Shown one piece after another: positions 1-8,116 of a stretch of 64,000 nucleotides of DNA. Source of the DNA: AP-15 sp963762575 (GTDB lineage Bacteria; Pseudomonadota; Alphaproteobacteria; ATCC43930; CGMCC-115725); contig CAVXLL010000001.1 of assembly GCA_963762575.1 (NCBI GenBank), positions 1,178,001 through 1,242,000 of the forward strand, written 5' to 3'. Position 1 is the stretch's first letter. Every line of letters starts with the position of its first letter. Position numbers and translations under genes: made by a program. The notes below the pieces were generated by a model that saw only the letters and a program-made list of their open reading frames with translations, was not told the DNA's origin and made no database searches.

Positions 1-3000
1 CGGCGCTTTGAGCTTGGAGAAGTCGCCGACCGATTTGCCCATGTTGTTTCGGTCCAGCACGTAGAGCACGCCGTCCTTGCCGGCGCCAAAGACGAGGTTG
101 GTTCCCGGCGGCAGGACCGGGCCGCCCGAGCCGACATCCTGGTCTTCATAATTGTAACCGCCCATGAATGGCGCGACCTCCGGCATTGTCCAGATTTTGC
201 GCGCCGAGTCGCGGAACGGCGAGAACCAGTCGGCGAGCTTCAGGAATGGCCCCTGAGGCCCCGACTCCAGCGAGAGCTTGACAAAGCTCTCGGCGAAGTC
301 CGTCTGGCCGTTGAAGTCCTTTTTGCTCCCGTCGGCGTTCACCAGATAGCCGCCGTTCGAGGTGATTGCATAGACATTGCCGTGCTCGTCGGCTGCGGGG
401 CCTTGCGAGGATTGCCAGATTCCGCCGCCGAAACTATTCGGGGTGGCCACCCAGTCGCCGACCTGTTTCCAGTCGTCGATATCGAACACGACGACCCAGC
501 CGTGATTCTGCAGAGTGGCATCAGGCTTTTTCGGCGGGGTGTCGGAGCCGGTTGTCGTCACATAGAGCAGCTTGTGGGTCTGCGGCGAAGGCTTGCCTTC
601 AAGGGGAACCAGCAGCAATGCCGCACGCTGTTTTTGCACCTGGTTCAGCGCAATTTTCTGACCAGTCGCATTGGTGACCGACGCCTCGATCGGCAGAGGC
701 TGCTCCTTGCCAGCCGGCGGCTTGCCGTCGGTCAAGCTCAAGGCATTGACCTTGAGCTGCCGGTTGCCGTTGTCATCGACAATCCAGTTGACGGCGTAGA
801 TCGTTGCCGTGTCGCGATCGATGACGGGAGTGCTCAGGATCCCGAAGGAGCGGTTGATATGATAAATATCCACCGGATCGTTTGGGTTAGGCACGAACTG
901 TTTGCCAAGCGACACTGGGTGAGACCACAACTGTGCACCGGTATTGGCATCGAACGCCCACACATTGTTGGACATCGAAAACAGATAGATGACGTCGTGC
1001 TGCGCGCCGTCGCTCATCTGCACATCGGGAACATAGAGCGGTTGCGCCTCGATGTTGGGGTCGTCGCCCTCGACTTTGAGGGAAAAGACTTTCCTTAACC
1101 CGCGAGACTTGAGGGCCGCAGGCGTGAAGGACTTCTCGTTGGTATTGGCGCCGGTCCTGTTGTTGTTGTAGGAGCGCGTCAGGACAGCTTGCTTCGCCTC
1201 ATTGGCCGCTTCTGCGGCACTAGCGCATTCGTGATTCGAGGTCGCGTCGATCAGCTTCAGGTATTGAGCCTCGTAGGGAGCGCTGGCCCAGCCCTCTTCA
1301 TCCGTGGGCACGCGGTTCATGCTGACGGCAATGCCATTCTGCAGAACATCGGCGCCCGACCGGCCCGCGCCCCACAAGCATCGGTTCCTGCGTTGCGGAT
1401 CGAGGGCGGCGATATTCCTGACGTTGTATGTGTGATTGGGGCTGATCCCGAAAACGTTCTGTTGTCCCGAGTTGATGTCGACGTCGAACCCGACGCCGTT
1501 CGGCGTCGCGCTGTTGGCGCCCACTGCCAGATTGACGAACGCAAAGACAGTATCGGTGGACGCCGGATCGGCGCCGATTTTCTCCACTTTGCCGACGCCA
1601 AAGATCTGGTCCTGCGGCGTGTCGTGCTTGAGCCGCAGGAACCGCTCGTGTTTGCTGCGCAGCGCCGGGCTGGCGCGGCGTGCCTCGGAGATCGCCGAAT
1701 AGAGCGCGAGCAGATGGATCGCATCGCCGGTGTTGCGGTCGAGTTGCCGCCACAGCGGCATCATCGAGTTGTAAGTTTTGAATTGTGGGATTGGCTTGCC
1801 GAAATTGAGCTCGAAACGCTCATAGCCGAAGGGCTGGCTCGCGGTGTCGTTGCGGCGGGCTGGCGCGATGGTCCCCTTGAGCCCAAGCTCCTGTCCAGGA
1901 AAGATCATCGTCACCCCATACATCGCGCTGTTCACCGCGAACCGCAGCGCGGCCTCATACGGGTCCTTGTAATTGTCTTCGTCTTGCGAGCTGGTATTCA
2001 ACAAGACCAGTGAGTCGCCGTAGCTGGCACGCCGGTTACTGTATGCCGATTTGAAATCGCTGGCCTTGGTCGCGCCGCGTAGGGCGTAGATTAGATTTTC
2101 GTTCAACACGTCGAAATGCCGACTGGAGCGGTAGGTGACGGCGCCCCCATCGAGGCTCTCGGCCATAAACACAAAGTCCCATTTGCGCGACCGCGTCCGG
2201 TTGATGATGTATTCCCAGGCTTGGGGCGGCAGGCCCTGCGCGAAATCTGCGCGCAGCCCGCCGATGCCGGCGGCAATGTCGAGTGCGGTGTGTTCCGGGT
2301 TCTCCGGGTACCCCGTTTCGGTCAGCCAAAACTGCATATAGTCGCCGAAAAACTGCCAAACCCGTTGCGTGATCTGGTCGAAATGGCCGTTGCCCGGGCC
2401 GTCGCCGTCTTCTGACCCCACGCTGTAGTCGAACCAGTCACCCTGGTTTCTATAATTGTCTTGCTGTGACTGATTGGCGACGAGGGCGTCGTAGCGGCCG
2501 AAATAAAGGTCTGAAACATCTGCCCATTTGCCAAAATCGTATCGGTCCGGTGCGGCGGCAATGTTATTGGCACTGCTTGCGCGCTTGTCATATCCACCAA
2601 ACCGAGAGAAGACCCGCGGTTCGACGGCACGGATCTCGCTGGTGTCGGTGGTCGCGGCGTTGCCCCAGTAAAGTTGTCCCGGCGGGGCAAGTTCGGTGTC
2701 GTGCGCCGTGTGATTGATCGGCACGTCGAGAAAGACGCTGATGTGCTGCGCGTTTGCTGCCTTGACGAAGTTCTGGAACTCGGTCATGGCCGCAGCGCGT
2801 CCCTCCAGCGTGTCGTTCGCAGCGGGCGACGCGCCCGGGTTAAAACCCGAGGCCATCAACGGCGCCGCCGCGAAGTAATTCTTGACCGAATACGGGCTGC
2901 CAAGCTCGAACGGCCGATGGGTGGCCGGATCGATCGGGCGCCCCTCGATCCCGCGCGGATGAATGGGCTGCAGCCAAAGGGCATTGACGCCGAGTTGCTT

Positions 3001-3708
3001 CAAATAGGCCAGGCTGAAACGCGGTCCGCCTGCGACGGGGTTGGCGTTCGTCATTTTGGCAAAGGAGCCCCGCTGGTCCGGCGCCGTTCCAGTAGCGGCG
3101 ATCGTCAGCGGATTGGCTTCATAAAGCTGCAGGTCTTTTGCCTTGACCGGCGAGACGACGATGGCGTGATCGCATTTTGGCATCCCTTGCCGGTTCTGCT
3201 CGCTGTAGTACCAGCGGTATGTGCCCGGAGGATCCGAGGTCAGCAGATAGCGCGCGGTGAGGCGGTACGCGCCGGTCTTCGATATCGGCAAGGTGAGCAA
3301 GTACCCGCCGGGAACCGGGCTCATCGGATATGCCTTGTAGTAGTGGCGATCGTCGCCTGCAGCGATAGTGTTGCCGGATGGCGGACTGATCCCTTCTTCG
3401 ACGCCATCGCCATTGGGGGCCGCCGTCGCCCAGTCTCGGCGATCGAGGTTGGTAAACACTTCGGCCGCTTCGACCCCGGTCACCTGCGGGTCGAAAAAGA
3501 TCGTGATCGGGACGCTCTCGTGGGCCGCTTCGTTAATCAGCACGTGCGAGGTCGTGTAGTCTGCTTCGACCTCGTTTGCCGCCCGCTGGGCGGAACCGGC
3601 CGAGATCCGCAGGGTGGATGCGGCCGCCGGTTCGACGCCGGCCAACATTGCTAAGCTTGCTGCCGCGAGCGTGATGCTCAGCAAACGCCTTGCGCTCAGA
3701 CCCGTCAT
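1..3708 (-). CDS. Exported GH13 alpha-amylase-like protein fused to a PQQ-type beta-propeller (partial)
   Basis: The frame is open for 1,236 codons and runs off the left edge without a stop. The ATG follows a strong AAGGAGG site. Residues 1-30 look like a Sec signal peptide ending in AAA/S. An N-terminal beta-rich region is followed by a GH13 barrel: region I FLDVPINH (D328, H333), region II GLRADF with nucleophile D488, region III FMAESLDG with acid/base E517, and a possible region IV around NTSSQDED (D576 or D578) that lacks the usual NHD. From about residue 840 the sequence changes to a PQQ-like propeller, with AQPLYVPDV and the blade motif WAFDANTGAQLW (917-928). A periplasmic or extracellular glucan-active enzyme with a propeller of unknown function is inferred. 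The substrate and true length cannot be told. Confidence 0.85.
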   Translation of the reverse strand, partial: MTGLSARRLLSITLAAASLAMLAGVEPAAASTLRISAGSAQRAANEVEADYTTSHVLINEAAHESVPITIFFDPQVTGVEAAEVFTNLDRRDWATAAPNGDGVEEGISPPSGNTIAAGDDRHYYKAYPMSPVPGGYLLTLPISKTGAYRLTARYLLTSDPPGTYRWYYSEQNRQGMPKCDHAIVVSPVKAKDLQLYEANPLTIAATGTAPDQRGSFAKMTNANPVAGGPRFSLAYLKQLGVNALWLQPIHPRGIEGRPIDPATHRPFELGSPYSVKNYFAAAPLMASGFNPGASPAANDTLEGRAAAMTEFQNFVKAANAQHISVFLDVPINHTAHDTELAPPGQLYWGNAATTDTSEIRAVEPRVFSRFGGYDKRASSANNIAAAPDRYDFGKWADVSDLYFGRYDALVANQSQQDNYRNQGDWFDYSVGSEDGDGPGNGHFDQITQRVWQFFGDYMQFWLTETGYPENPEHTALDIAAGIGGLRADFAQGLPPQAWEYIINRTRSRKWDFVFMAESLDGGAVTYRSSRHFDVLNENLIYALRGATKASDFKSAYSNRRASYGDSLVLLNTSSQDEDNYKDPYEAALRFAVNSAMYGVTMIFPGQELGLKGTIAPARRNDTASQPFGYERFELNFGKPIPQFKTYNSMMPLWRQLDRNTGDAIHLLALYSAISEARRASPALRSKHERFLRLKHDTPQDQIFGVGKVEKIGADPASTDTVFAFVNLAVGANSATPNGVGFDVDINSGQQNVFGISPNHTYNVRNIAALDPQRRNRCLWGAGRSGADVLQNGIAVSMNRVPTDEEGWASAPYEAQYLKLIDATSNHECASAAEAANEAKQAVLTRSYNNNRTGANTNEKSFTPAALKSRGLRKVFSLKVEGDDPNIEAQPLYVPDVQMSDGAQHDVIYLFSMSNNVWAFDANTGAQLWSHPVSLGKQFVPNPNDPVDIYHINRSFGILSTPVIDRDTATIYAVNWIVDDNGNRQLKVNALSLTDGKPPAGKEQPLPIEASVTNATGQKIALNQVQKQRAALLLVPLEGKPSPQTHKLLYVTTTGSDTPPKKPDATLQNHGWVVVFDIDDWKQVGDWVATPNSFGGGIWQSSQGPAADEHGNVYAITSNGGYLVNADGSKKDFNGQTDFAESFVKLSLESGPQGPFLKLADWFSPFRDSARKIWTMPEVAPFMGGYNYEDQDVGSGGPVLPPGTNLVFGAGKDGVLYVLDRNNMGKSVGDFSKLKAP

Positions 3709-3838
3709 CTGGGCCTCCTTTACGTCGGATAATAGACGGAGGCGGCGTGGATCGGAGCGCCGGGAACCTCACCGGCGGCGATCCTCCACAGGGCTCACCC
3801 CGCCTTCCTCGTTTGCTATAACTAACGGGGCGTCAGAA

Positions 3839-3853
3839 AGGCGTGAGACGCCT
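3839..3853 (-). terminator. Weak stem-loop downstream of the methyltransferase/ATP-grasp gene
   Basis: A 6-bp stem AGGCGT/ACGCCT with a 3-nt loop lies in the 206-bp gap between the stop of the fusion gene and the start of the GH13 gene. On the minus strand it is followed by TTTC only, so it would be a poor terminator. The rest of the gap shows no gene. Confidence 0.3.
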
Positions 3854-3914
3854 CAAATTGTCGACGTTTTGGAAGCGACGCCGGGGCGGTCGAGTTGATT
3901 GAACTGAGCCACCC

Positions 3915-5918
3915 TCAGCTGCGGCCACCGGCTGTGCGCTGAACCCGCCGCTCGGCGAGCGGGATGACGAGGCCGGGGTGCTGCGCCGCGACCCGTTCCT
4001 GGGCGGCCTGGATGATCAGCTTGAGCAGGTCAGAGTAACGCAGCCCCGCCATCTCCGCCATCAGATTGAGCTTGCCGTCCCAGCACCAGCCGGGGTTAGG
4101 GTTGACCTCGAGCAGCCGGATCTCGCCCTCGGCATCGGCGCGGAAATCGAAGCGCGCATAATCTCGGCAGCCGAGCCGCTCGAACAGGATGTTCGAGTAA
4201 TCGACGATCTTGCGGCGGGCCTCCTCGTCGAGCCGCGCCTCGCGATAGCCGATCTGCGTCCAGTAGGGCGAGTCGGGGACCCATTTCGATTCGTAGGGCA
4301 GCAGTTGCGGCAGTGCCGGATCGAGCCGCGAGTAGTCGACTTCGAGGGGCGGCAGTACCCGGTAGCCTTGTCCCGGATTGCCGATGATCCCGATCGAATA
4401 TTCGGGACCGGTCAGAAATTCCTGGATCAGGATTGGGCAGCCCGGCATCTGCTCGCGCAACCGGCCGAGGCGGGTGATCGCCTCCTCCCAGGTATGAACC
4501 ACCGCATCCTTGGTGATGCCGATCGACGAGTCGCCGTAGTTCGGCTTGATCAATGCCGGGAACACCGACGGGATCGTCGCCGCCAGATCGTCCGAGTTGA
4601 AGTAGGTCTCTGCCGGCACCGGCACGTCGATCGCCTGGGCGATGCCGCGCACCAATGACTTGTTGTAGCAGAGGCCGAGGCAGCTGGGTCCGGCGCCGCT
4701 GTAGGGGATGTCGAGCATCTCCAGCAATGCCGGCACATGCATTTCCATAAAGGCGTCGTTGTTGAAGCCCTCGTCGCAGAAATTGAGGACGAAATGCGGG
4801 CGGCTCGCCCTGAGATCAGCAAACAGCGAGGCGTGATTGTCGACAAAACGAAAGCGGTAGTCGGGGAGCTCGCGCAGCGCCGTTTTGAGCCGGTCGATCG
4901 TCTCGATATCCTCTTCGCCAAAGCGCCCGCTGCGTTTGACCGAATCGGGCAGGCGCGGGTCGCCGAGGATGACGGTGACGTCCGAAAACAGCGCGGCACG
5001 GTGCGGCCGGCGCGCCCGGCGCGGCGCCTCGCAGGTCACGAACAGCCGGTGGGCCACCATGCCCAGATCCTGGTTGCGGTGGGAATCCGGCGCCAGCAGC
5101 GAGTGAAAGCGGACATTGGCGAACCCGGCGCCGGTGAGCAGCGCCTCAAGGCGTTCCTTCGAATAGAGCCGCTCGGCATAAAACTGATCGGCGATGACGC
5201 CGCGCTCGGCATGCACCACGACCTCGCGGCTGATCAGCCGGTCGCCGTCGCCGGCGAGATCGCGCTCGCGGCAAACGAAATGGTTCTGGTCGACCCACTC
5301 CCAGGAGCGCGGCTCGAAATGATGGCGCATCCAGTCGCCGTCCATCAAATCCATGGCGAGGGACCCGCCCGAGGCGAGGGCGCGGTTGACCGCTTCGAGC
5401 ACGGCGAGATCGTCCTCCGGACGCTCGAAATAGCCGAAGGAGTTCCCCAGGATGCAGACGCAGTGAAAGTCTCCGTCGCCGAGGCGAAACCGCCGCGCAT
5501 CGCCTTCGTGAAACGAGACCTGGAGATTGCGCTGCTTGGCGCGCTTGCGGGCCAGGCGGATCAGATAGCGGGAGCGATCGAGGCCGGTGACATTCGGGAA
5601 GCCCCGGCTGGCGAGTTCGAGCGAATGGCGGCCTTGACCGCAGCACAGGTCGAGAATTCGGTCGTTGCGCTCGAGCCCGATGCTGCGGATCAACAGGTCG
5701 ACCTCTTCGGCCGTGTTGCGGTCGTTCTCGATGATGTCGCCGTCAGTTTCGAGGTAGAGCGAATTGAACAGGGTGCGCCACCAGTCGGAGGGCAGGTGAC
5801 GTTCGAGATCGGAGACCGGGCCCAACGTACGGGCACCGATGTGCCTGTCCGGCTCGGCATTGTCGAGATCCGGGCTGGTCGAGCTGGCGGACCTCGCACC
5901 GTTGGCTTTCTTCCCCAT
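3915..5918 (-). CDS. Fusion of a class I SAM methyltransferase and a D-Ala-D-Ala-ligase-like ATP-grasp domain
   Basis: The 667-residue product carries two enzymes. Residues about 40-300 form a Rossmann methyltransferase with SAM motif ILDLCCGQG (88-96) and the acidic motif LDRS after it. Residues about 310-650 form an ATP-grasp fold like D-alanine-D-alanine ligase, with the lysine/glycine loop ALIKPNYGDSSIGI and the metal-binding LLEVNPNPG (E604, N606). No signal peptide is seen, so it should be cytosolic. ATP-grasp ligases of this type join a carboxylate to an amine or amino acid, so a methylated amide or peptide product is plausible, but the substrate is unknown. It lies 206 bp upstream of the GH13 gene on the same strand. 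Confidence 0.85.
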   Translation of the reverse strand: MGKKANGARSASSTSPDLDNAEPDRHIGARTLGPVSDLERHLPSDWWRTLFNSLYLETDGDIIENDRNTAEEVDLLIRSIGLERNDRILDLCCGQGRHSLELASRGFPNVTGLDRSRYLIRLARKRAKQRNLQVSFHEGDARRFRLGDGDFHCVCILGNSFGYFERPEDDLAVLEAVNRALASGGSLAMDLMDGDWMRHHFEPRSWEWVDQNHFVCRERDLAGDGDRLISREVVVHAERGVIADQFYAERLYSKERLEALLTGAGFANVRFHSLLAPDSHRNQDLGMVAHRLFVTCEAPRRARRPHRAALFSDVTVILGDPRLPDSVKRSGRFGEEDIETIDRLKTALRELPDYRFRFVDNHASLFADLRASRPHFVLNFCDEGFNNDAFMEMHVPALLEMLDIPYSGAGPSCLGLCYNKSLVRGIAQAIDVPVPAETYFNSDDLAATIPSVFPALIKPNYGDSSIGITKDAVVHTWEEAITRLGRLREQMPGCPILIQEFLTGPEYSIGIIGNPGQGYRVLPPLEVDYSRLDPALPQLLPYESKWVPDSPYWTQIGYREARLDEEARRKIVDYSNILFERLGCRDYARFDFRADAEGEIRLLEVNPNPGWCWDGKLNLMAEMAGLRYSDLLKLIIQAAQERVAAQHPGLVIPLAERRVQRTAGGRS

Positions 5919-5946
5919 GTCGATTTACCTCGGCTTTCCGGAAATC

Positions 5947-5977
5947 AAAAAAGCGGCTTCCCGTTGAGGGGAACCGC
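5947..5977 (-). terminator. Intrinsic terminator, minus strand
   Basis: Read on the minus strand, a 9-bp GC-rich stem (GCGG + TTCCC paired with GGGAA + CCGC, one bulged base, 6-nt loop) is followed directly by six T residues. It would stop minus-strand transcription before the methyltransferase/ATP-grasp gene. The nearest upstream minus-strand gene ends at 6285, so a transcript between 6285 and 5978 would be needed to use it. Confidence 0.6.
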
Positions 5978-5978
5978 C

Positions 5979-6284
5979 GAGCAAGAATGTCTTGTCGGGT
6001 GCGGCATCGGCAGCATCGGAGCCGGCCGCTGGCGCGAGCTGGAGTGGGCATCAAGTGGTCTATGAGAACGGTCGTGCAGGCCAGCGGCGGCAAGGAGCGC
6101 ATGTCGCTCAAAAACTCGTTTTCCGGCTTGGCGAACAGCGGAAGTCGGCGAGAAGTTCGGAATAAATGTCTCAGCTTTCAAGGCAGCATTTTCTGCCTAG
6201 CGGAATTACTCCCGCAGAGCCGCAATTCGGCCGGTGTGGGACATCACTGCGGCCTCTGAGCCCTGCACAAGGCCGAATCGGGCT
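5979..6284. other. Intergenic stretch with no recognisable gene
   Basis: About 305 bp without a convincing coding frame on either strand. The short open frames here have no family resemblance or ribosome-binding site. The minus-strand terminator at its left end leaves room for an untranslated RNA, but no further sign of one was seen. Confidence 0.4.
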
Positions 6285-6584
6285 TTATGGAACTGGATGC
6301 AATTCGATGGTTCCGAGGCGAACGCCCTTCGCCAGGTCGATGACGACGAGCTGCCTTCCTCCGTCGGGCAGCGCCAAGGCGAGGATCAGCCGGTCCGGCC
6401 CCGCCGTCATTGCCTCGATGCGGGCGCCGCGCGGGATGTCGATCGGCGGGGCGGCGAACCCATGAGCGGCCGTCGCGGCGGGTCCGCCGCGCGATACCCT
6501 GCCGGCAATGACCACGACCAGAGCAGCAAAGCCGACGACCAGGATCACGCCCATCACAATGACCAGGATCTTGAGCGCGCGCAT
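6285..6584 (-). CDS. DUF6476-like single-pass membrane protein
   Basis: A small protein with one N-terminal membrane helix (KILVIVMGVILVVGFAALVV) followed by a soluble domain of about 65 residues rich in beta-forming residues (DRLILALALPDGGRQLVVID). Length and layout fit the DUF6476 family of alphaproteobacteria, whose function is unknown. The start at 6584 gives the family-like MRALKIL beginning. The frame also allows an ATG at 6617 that adds 11 residues, and neither start has a strong ribosome-binding site. The soluble part should be periplasmic. Confidence 0.7.
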   Translation of the reverse strand: MRALKILVIVMGVILVVGFAALVVVIAGRVSRGGPAATAAHGFAAPPIDIPRGARIEAMTAGPDRLILALALPDGGRQLVVIDLAKGVRLGTIELHPVP

Positions 6585-6642
6585 GCGTTCAGAGCTCGAC
6601 CGATAACCCACGGCCATAAACTGGGTACAAGCCTAGAGGTCC

Positions 6643-6676
6643 CCTTGGCCGGGCTTGGCCCGGCCATCCACGTCTT
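6643..6676. repeat. Left copy of a perfect 34-bp inverted repeat
   Basis: This 34-bp sequence is the exact reverse complement of 6997-7030. Its core, GGCCGGGCTTGGCCCGGCC, is itself palindromic, followed by ATCCACGTCTT. It abuts the stop codon of the GIY-YIG pseudogene. A degenerate relative occurs near 45.5 kb. Confidence 0.95.
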
Positions 6677-6958
6677 CAAACGAGCCGATCGTAAAGGTCT
6701 TCCCAGTCGGCGTTATCTCGGTAAATCAGGCGAACTTTCCAGGAACGAGGCCAATGCTTTATGTTCATCTCGCGTTGCTTCGCGGAGAGAATGTCTGTGT
6801 GATGCTCGGCATAGACCAGCCGAGATAAGCCGTATCTTGGTAAATCCATCGGCTATGCCCTCCCGATGTTCCCATATGCGCCGAGCGAGATTAACGGTGC
6901 TGCCTACATACAGGGTACCATTACGCCGGTTCGTCAGAATGTAGACCCATCCGCCCAT
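6676..6958 (-). pseudogene. GIY-YIG nuclease family protein, frameshifted
   Basis: The N-terminal part from 6958 reads MGGWVYILTNRRNGTLYVGS and WEHREG, the signature of small single-domain GIY-YIG proteins (GIY motif as VYI/YVG, helix residues RR and WEH). The frame breaks after GFTK near 6840. The next frame continues with YGLSRLVYAEH, REMNIKHWPRSWK and WEDLYD, the usual C-terminus, and stops at 6676. A one-base insertion or two-base deletion therefore separates two good halves. The whole gene sits exactly between the 34-bp inverted repeats, which suggests that gene and repeats form one unit. Whether the break is biological or a sequencing error is open. Confidence 0.8.
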
Positions 6959-6996
6959 CAAATCAAACTCAAGAATATGGCGGTGTCGGCGCAAGA

Positions 6997-7030
6997 AAGA
7001 CGTGGATGGCCGGGCCAAGCCCGGCCAAGG
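6997..7030. repeat. Right copy of a perfect 34-bp inverted repeat
   Basis: Exact reverse complement of 6643-6676. It lies just upstream of the start codon of the GIY-YIG pseudogene and runs into the leader of the RluA-family gene. An upstream in-frame start of that gene (7006) would place the repeat inside the protein, which argues for the later start at 7054. Confidence 0.95.
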
Positions 7031-7053
7031 CGAGGCGGTGGGCCAGCGGTAAA

Positions 7054-8010
7054 ATGATCGAGATCCGGACCGGGGCGGGCGATATCGGGCAGCGGCTCGA
7101 TCGCGTGCTCGCGCTGCACTTGCCCGAACTGTCGCGGACGCGGCTCAAGCACCTGATCGAAAGCGGCAATGTCACGGAAAGTGGGGCAACGTTGCGCGAC
7201 CCGTCGCTGCGCGTGCGATACGACCAGAATTTCGTCGTAATTCTCCCGCAGCTTGAGGATGCCGCGCCGGTAGCGCAGCCGATCGCGCTCGATATTCGCT
7301 TCGAGGATGCCCACCTGATCGTCATCGACAAGCCGGCGGGCATGGTTGTCCATCCCGCGCCGGGAAATCCCGACGGCACTCTCGTCAACGCCCTGCTCGG
7401 CCATTGCGGCGCGAGCCTGTCCGGTATTGGAGGGGTTCGCCGCCCCGGCATCGTGCATCGGCTCGACAAGGACACCAGCGGCCTGATGGTCGTCGCCAAG
7501 ACAGAGGCGGCGCACCATGCATTGTCGCGCGATTTTGCCGCACGCCGCATCGATCGCGCCTACACGGCCTTTGTCTGGGGTGTGCCGTCTGTATCGGCGG
7601 GCGAGATCACCGGCAACATCGGCCGCAGCGGAGTTAACCGCAAAAAGATGGCGGTCGTTGCAAACGAAAAGGGGAAACCGGCTATCACGAGGTATCGGGT
7701 CGAACGCGCATTCAAAATCCATGCGGCGCAAGTCAAGTGCCGCCTGGCTACCGGTCGAACCCACCAGATCCGGGTTCATTTCGCCCATCTCGGCCACCCG
7801 CTGATCGGCGATCCGGTTTATGGCACACGTGCCGGGCGATCGGTCGCACGCACCGGGCCGAGCGGTGCGCAAATCGCCGCATTCCCACGCCAAGCTCTGC
7901 ACGCCCGGCTGCTCGGCTTCACCCATCCCGTCGAGAAGCGGCCTATGCAGTTCGAGACCCCGCTTCCGGCGGACCTGCGGGACCTCGTGCGCAGTTTAGA
8001 GCAACTTTAA
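7054..8010 (+). CDS. RluA/RluD-family rRNA pseudouridine synthase
   Basis: A 318-residue protein with an N-terminal S4-type RNA-binding region (QRLDRVLA, SRTRLKHLIESGNV) and the catalytic domain with HRLDKDTSGL, where D138 is the expected catalytic aspartate. KPAGMVVHP, GRTHQIRVH and HPLIGDPVYG are also present. It isomerises uridine to pseudouridine in large-subunit rRNA, and RluD-like sites are likely. The start at 7054 was chosen because the longer frame from 7006 only adds residues encoded by the inverted repeat. It lies about 106 bp upstream of rpoH on the same strand, a common alphaproteobacterial order. Confidence 0.92.
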   Translation: MIEIRTGAGDIGQRLDRVLALHLPELSRTRLKHLIESGNVTESGATLRDPSLRVRYDQNFVVILPQLEDAAPVAQPIALDIRFEDAHLIVIDKPAGMVVHPAPGNPDGTLVNALLGHCGASLSGIGGVRRPGIVHRLDKDTSGLMVVAKTEAAHHALSRDFAARRIDRAYTAFVWGVPSVSAGEITGNIGRSGVNRKKMAVVANEKGKPAITRYRVERAFKIHAAQVKCRLATGRTHQIRVHFAHLGHPLIGDPVYGTRAGRSVARTGPSGAQIAAFPRQALHARLLGFTHPVEKRPMQFETPLPADLRDLVRSLEQL

Positions 8011-8116
8011 ACTGGACAAAATCCGACTATATTAGTAGGGTATGGGCGTCGGGGGATCGGGACGCTTCCTTCGAGCGTTAGCCCATCACCGACTTGAAAC
8101 GGAGCAACAATCGTCA

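Noticed and set aside
382..1098. Long plus-strand open frames inside the GH13-propeller gene
   Set aside because: They are antisense to a continuous 1,236-codon frame with catalytic motifs, and have the Arg/Gly/His-rich make-up of GC-rich shadow frames.
4737..6065. A 442-residue plus-strand frame
   Set aside because: Antisense shadow of the methyltransferase/ATP-grasp gene; no family resemblance.
5945..6181. A 78-residue minus-strand frame before the terminator
   Set aside because: No ribosome-binding site, Arg/Pro/His-rich make-up, and its end lies inside the terminator stem.
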